Source of the DNA: Pseudomonas gingeri
GTDB taxonomy: Bacteria; Pseudomonadota; Gammaproteobacteria; Pseudomonadales; Pseudomonadaceae
DNA: 64,000 nt
Reading direction: 5' to 3'
Assembly: GCF_013386115.1 (NCBI RefSeq)
Contig: NZ_JACAOR010000005.1
Coordinates: 288,543 to 352,542 of the forward strand
The notes beneath the pieces are model-generated. The model saw only the letters and a list, made by a program, of their open reading frames with translations, was not told where the DNA came from and made no database searches. This document shows positions 61,225-64,000 of this stretch, in pieces. Position 1 is the stretch's first letter; every line of letters starts with the position of its first letter. Both the position numbers and the translations under genes were made by a program.

Positions 61225-62958
61225 ATGACTGAGAAGAACGCCGAGTATTCCGCGGTCAACGATGCCGTGCAGGGACAGTTTTTCCGCCGGGTCTGGCAAA
61301 TGACGACGCCTTACTGGCGCAGTGAAGAGAAGGGCAAGGCCTGGCTTTTGTTGCTGGCGGTGATCGGCCTTTCGCTGTTCAGCGTGGCGATTTCGGTCTG
61401 GATCAACAGCTGGTACAAGGACTTCTACGACGCCTTGCAGCAGAAGGACGAGACTGCCTTCTGGCGGCTGATCCTGTACTTCGGTGGCATTGCCGCCGTG
61501 GCGATTCTCGGCGCGGTCTACCGGCTGTACCTGACCCAGATGCTGACGATCCGTTGGCGTAACTGGCTGACCGAACAACATTTCAAGCGCTGGCTCGGCC
61601 ACAAGAACTACTACCAGCTGGAGCAGGGCGGCTACACCGACAACCCTGACCAGCGGATTTCCGAAGACCTCAATACCTTCACCTCCAACACCTTGAGCCT
61701 GGGACTGGGCCTGATCCGTACCGTGGTCAGCCTGGTTTCGTTCTCGATCATCCTGTGGGGCGTCTCAGGCAGTATCGAAGTCTTTGGCATCACCATTCCC
61801 GGCTACATGTTCTGGTGTGCCTTGCTCTATGCCGCGGTGGGCAGCTGGTTGACCCATCTGATCGGGCATCGCCTGATCGGCCTGAACAACCAGCAACAAC
61901 GTTTCGAAGCCGATCTGCGTTTCTCCATGATCCGGGTTCGCGAGAACGCCGAAAGCATTGCCTTGTTCAATGGCGAGCCGAACGAGAATCAACGCTTGAG
62001 CGCCCGTTTCGGCAAGGTCTGGCACAACTTCTGGGACATCATGCGGGTTTCCAAGCGGCTGACGTTTTTCACCGCGGGCTATGGCCAGATCGCCATTATC
62101 TTTCCCTTTATCGTGGCCGCCCCGCGCTACTTCGCCGGCAAGATCCAGTTGGGCGAGCTGATGCAGATCAACTCTGCCTTTGGCAATGTGCAGGAGAACT
62201 TCAGCTGGTTCATCACCGCCTATTCGGATCTGGCGGCGTGGCGCGCGACTTGCGATCGTCTGTTGAGCTTCCGCCAGGCCATGAGCGACAACGAGGATCA
62301 TGTCCGCACCATCGATGTTCAAAGCGTGGGCGACGAGCTGAAGGTACAGAATCTCAACCTGGACCTGAACAATGACCGCCATCTCCTGAGCGGTGCCGAG
62401 ATGACCGTCGCGGCGGGCGAGCGCGTGATGCTGGCCGGTCGCTCCGGCAGCGGTAAAAGTACCCTGTTTCGCGCCATGGGCAATCTCTGGCTCGACGGCC
62501 ACGGGAGCATTCGCCTACCCGCGCGGCGCTACCTGTTCTTGCCGCAGAAACCCTACCTGCCCATCGGCAGCCTGCGTGAGGCGCTGAGTTATCCACAGGC
62601 GGGCGACACCTATGCGCAAGAGCGCTATGCCCATGTGCTGGAGACCTGCCGCCTGCAACACCTGATCCCGCGGCTGGACGAGAGCAATCACTGGCAGCGC
62701 ATGTTGTCTCCGGGGGAGCAGCAGCGCCTGGCCTTCGCCCGTGCCCTGTTGTACGCGCCGCAATGGTTGTTCATGGATGAAGCGACCTCGGCCATGGACG
62801 AGGAAGACGAAGCGGACCTCTACGAGGCCCTGATCAGGCAGGTCCCGGGCATCGGGATCGTCAGCGTCGGCCATCGCAGCAGCCTGAACAAATTCCATAC
62901 CCGGCATCTGCGCATAGAACGCGGACACCTGGTGCCCCAGGAACCGGTCAGCGCATAG
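61225..62958 (+). CDS. ABC transporter, fused permease-ATPase (YddA/SbmA-BacA-like)
   Basis: 577 residues. Membrane domain at residues 20-350 of the SbmA/BacA type (YKDFYDALQQKDETAFWRLI; LTIRWRNWLTEQHF; NPDQRISEDLNTFT), then an ATPase with Walker A LAGRSGSGKSTLFRAMG, signature LSPGEQQRLAFARALL and Walker B WLFMDEATSAMDEE. Relatives move peptide antibiotics, vitamin B12 or very-long-chain fatty acids; the direction is probably inward or lipid-linked. No partner gene is adjacent. Substrate not determinable here. Confidence 0.87.
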   Translation: MTEKNAEYSAVNDAVQGQFFRRVWQMTTPYWRSEEKGKAWLLLLAVIGLSLFSVAISVWINSWYKDFYDALQQKDETAFWRLILYFGGIAAVAILGAVYRLYLTQMLTIRWRNWLTEQHFKRWLGHKNYYQLEQGGYTDNPDQRISEDLNTFTSNTLSLGLGLIRTVVSLVSFSIILWGVSGSIEVFGITIPGYMFWCALLYAAVGSWLTHLIGHRLIGLNNQQQRFEADLRFSMIRVRENAESIALFNGEPNENQRLSARFGKVWHNFWDIMRVSKRLTFFTAGYGQIAIIFPFIVAAPRYFAGKIQLGELMQINSAFGNVQENFSWFITAYSDLAAWRATCDRLLSFRQAMSDNEDHVRTIDVQSVGDELKVQNLNLDLNNDRHLLSGAEMTVAAGERVMLAGRSGSGKSTLFRAMGNLWLDGHGSIRLPARRYLFLPQKPYLPIGSLREALSYPQAGDTYAQERYAHVLETCRLQHLIPRLDESNHWQRMLSPGEQQRLAFARALLYAPQWLFMDEATSAMDEEDEADLYEALIRQVPGIGIVSVGHRSSLNKFHTRHLRIERGHLVPQEPVSA

Positions 62959-63028
62959 TCAACTGTGATCGTACAACCCGGTTGAGCTATGATGCAGGCT
63001 CAGCCGTTCAGCCGAGATAGATGTTCGT

Positions 63029-63778
63029 ATGGAAAACCAGAGCGCCGCGCTCCGCGCACCTCGCAAGCGCCGCAGTCTTGCCCAGGAATTGGTCACGGTC
63101 CTGACCGAGCAGATCCGTGACGGTCAACTCAAGCGCGGCGACAAGCTGCCTACCGAGTCGGCGATCATGGATGCCCACGGGGTCAGCCGCACGGTGGTCC
63201 GTGAGGCGATTTCCCGCCTGCAGGCGGCGGGGCAGGTGGAAACCCGCCACGGGATCGGCACCTTTGTGCTGGATACGCCGAGCCCGAGCGGTTTCCGTAT
63301 CGACCCGGCCACGGTGGTGACCTTGCGCGATGTGCTGGCGATCCTCGAGTTGCGCATCAGCCTGGAAGTCGAGTCGGCCGGGTTGGCGGCGCAGCGGCGT
63401 ACGGCCGAACAATTGGCGGCGATGCGGGCGGCGCTGGATGCCCTGAATGAAAGCGCGGCCCATGCCAGTGATGCGGTGGCTTCCGATTTCCAGTTCCACC
63501 TGCAGATTGCCTTGTCCACCGGCAACCGCTATTTCACCGATATCATGACCCACCTGGGCACCAGCATCATTCCGCGTACGCGGCTGAATTCGGCGCGCCT
63601 GGCCCATGATGACCAGCAGCACTACATGAACCGGCTGGGACGCGAGCACGAAGAGATCTATGAGGCGATCGCCCGCCAGGATTCCGATGCGGCGCGGGCG
63701 GCGATGCGCCTGCACCTGACCAACAGCCGCGAGCGCTTGCGCCAGGCCCATGAGGAAGCCGAGGCGCAGCGCGGTTGA
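63029..63778 (+). CDS. GntR/FadR-subfamily transcriptional regulator
   Basis: 249 residues. Winged helix at 15-80 (ELVTVLTEQIRDGQLKRGDK, HGVSRTVVREAISRLQAAG) and an FCD all-helical effector domain at about 105-235 with the metal-binding pattern seen in DFQFHLQIA, MNRLGREHEEI and RLHLTNSRERL. FCD regulators mostly respond to carboxylic or sugar acids; similarity to hexarate-operon regulators is only an impression. Its targets may be the genes beyond the window edge. GTTCGTATG is its start context, with a weak GAGAT upstream. Confidence 0.85.
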   Translation: MENQSAALRAPRKRRSLAQELVTVLTEQIRDGQLKRGDKLPTESAIMDAHGVSRTVVREAISRLQAAGQVETRHGIGTFVLDTPSPSGFRIDPATVVTLRDVLAILELRISLEVESAGLAAQRRTAEQLAAMRAALDALNESAAHASDAVASDFQFHLQIALSTGNRYFTDIMTHLGTSIIPRTRLNSARLAHDDQQHYMNRLGREHEEIYEAIARQDSDAARAAMRLHLTNSRERLRQAHEEAEAQRG

Positions 63779-63798
63779 GATGAGTTTGCACGATCTTC

Positions 63799-63828
63799 TG
63801 TGGCGAGCGGGCAAGCCTGCTCGCCACA
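63799..63828. repeat. REP-like hairpin between converging genes
   Basis: TGTGGCGAGC and GCTCGCCACA (10 bp) form a hairpin around GGGCAAGCCT, a REP variant. It ends 6 bases before the stop of the converging gene and probably serves both as a weak terminator. Confidence 0.65.
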
Positions 63829-63834
63829 GGCGTT

Positions 63835-64000
63835 CTATGCGCCTTGCAGGATCGTGCGATCCACACGCACCGCCCATTTCGCGGCTTGTGCCTGCACATC
63901 GAAGATCACTTTCCCCTCGGCGTCCGCCGTCGCGCGGGCAATCGCCACGCCATCGGCGAGCAGTTCCAGCGGCATATCCTTGAGTGACTGACCGGACGCC
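63835..64000 (-). CDS. C-terminal fragment of an unrecognised protein (runs off the window)
   Basis: On the minus strand a frame without a visible start reads ASGQSLKDMPLELLADGVAI...DRTILQGA and stops at TAG (complement of 63835-63837). About 54 residues are visible. The pattern LLADGVAIARATADAEGKVI resembles the beta-sandwich of carboxypeptidase-regulatory-like domains at a protein's C-terminus, but I do not recognise the family. Codon use is core-like, so it is probably a real gene that converges on the GntR regulator. Confidence 0.5.
   Translation of the reverse strand, partial: ASGQSLKDMPLELLADGVAIARATADAEGKVIFDVQAQAAKWAVRVDRTILQGA

Noticed and set aside
62959..63028. Autoregulatory operator for the GntR gene around TGATCGTACAAC
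   Set aside because: Only a short imperfect palindrome; no second copy supports it.

Overview
The window is a piece of a Pseudomonas chromosome, most likely from the P. fluorescens lineage. The ndh, DUF1780, yacG-coaE-pilDCB/pilA, tRNA-Thr, nadC, ampDE, chemoreceptor order matches the P. aeruginosa PA4538-PA4520 neighbourhood as I remember it. The dpp/opdP/roxSR block matches PA4506-PA4493. Between them lie a fru operon, speC, a compatible-solute transporter and prfC, in an arrangement PAO1 does not have. Most of the sequence is GC-rich with core Pseudomonas codon use. No phage, insertion sequence or CRISPR array is visible.

Layout: (1) 1-4 kb, the end of an AT-richer surface-polysaccharide cluster for an N-acetyl-L-fucosamine-type sugar (WbjC/CapF, WbjD, a GT4 glycosyltransferase and a sugar epimerase). 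(2) 4-12 kb, ndh, small conserved proteins, a CbiM-like permease and the overlapping pilB-pilC-pilD-coaE-yacG operon. (3) 12.3-16.1 kb, a variable pilin cassette: sigma-54 promoter, pilA, a GT-C-like membrane protein with C-terminal TPRs, a PilO/TfpO-type pilin oligosaccharyltransferase and tRNA-Thr(CGU). (4) 16.1-16.8 kb, a Tse2/Tsi2-like toxin-immunity pair beside the tRNA. (5) 17-27 kb, an AdaA-AlkA fusion, nadC, a DUF1631 protein, ampD-ampE, a methyl-accepting chemotaxis protein, a small zinc-ribbon membrane protein and TatD. (6) 27-34 kb, cra and the fruBKA fructose PTS operon with a recognisable Cra operator. (7) 34-39.7 kb, a PiuB-like reductase, a Sel1-repeat protein, speC with a structured leader, and a REP-based tandem array. 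(8) 39.7-45.7 kb, a four-gene OsmU/OpuC-type ABC transporter, prfC and a small acidic exported protein. (9) 45.7-58.3 kb, the di/tripeptide uptake locus dppA x4, opdP, dppBCDF. (10) 58.4-64 kb, a SIMPL-domain protein, roxSR, an SbmA/YddA-like ABC transporter, a GntR regulator and the end of an unrecognised gene.

How parts work together: PilB (motor), PilC (platform) and PilD (processing) build the type IV pilus from PilA, and the two membrane enzymes beside pilA probably glycosylate the pilin. FruB-FruA import and phosphorylate fructose, FruK makes fructose-1,6-bisphosphate, and Cra senses the intermediate. OpdP passes peptides across the outer membrane to four binding proteins that share one DppBCDF translocator.

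Strongest leads for follow-up: the speC leader (a terminator-like hairpin inside a possible 51-codon leader ORF), the pilin cassette with a composition break inside tfpO, the Tse2/Tsi2 pair at tRNA-Thr, a terminator about 30 nt before a dppA start codon, and a perfect LacI-family palindrome before opdP. Coordinates, motifs and hairpins were read by eye. Family assignments rest on recognised motifs and remembered synteny, not on database searches.
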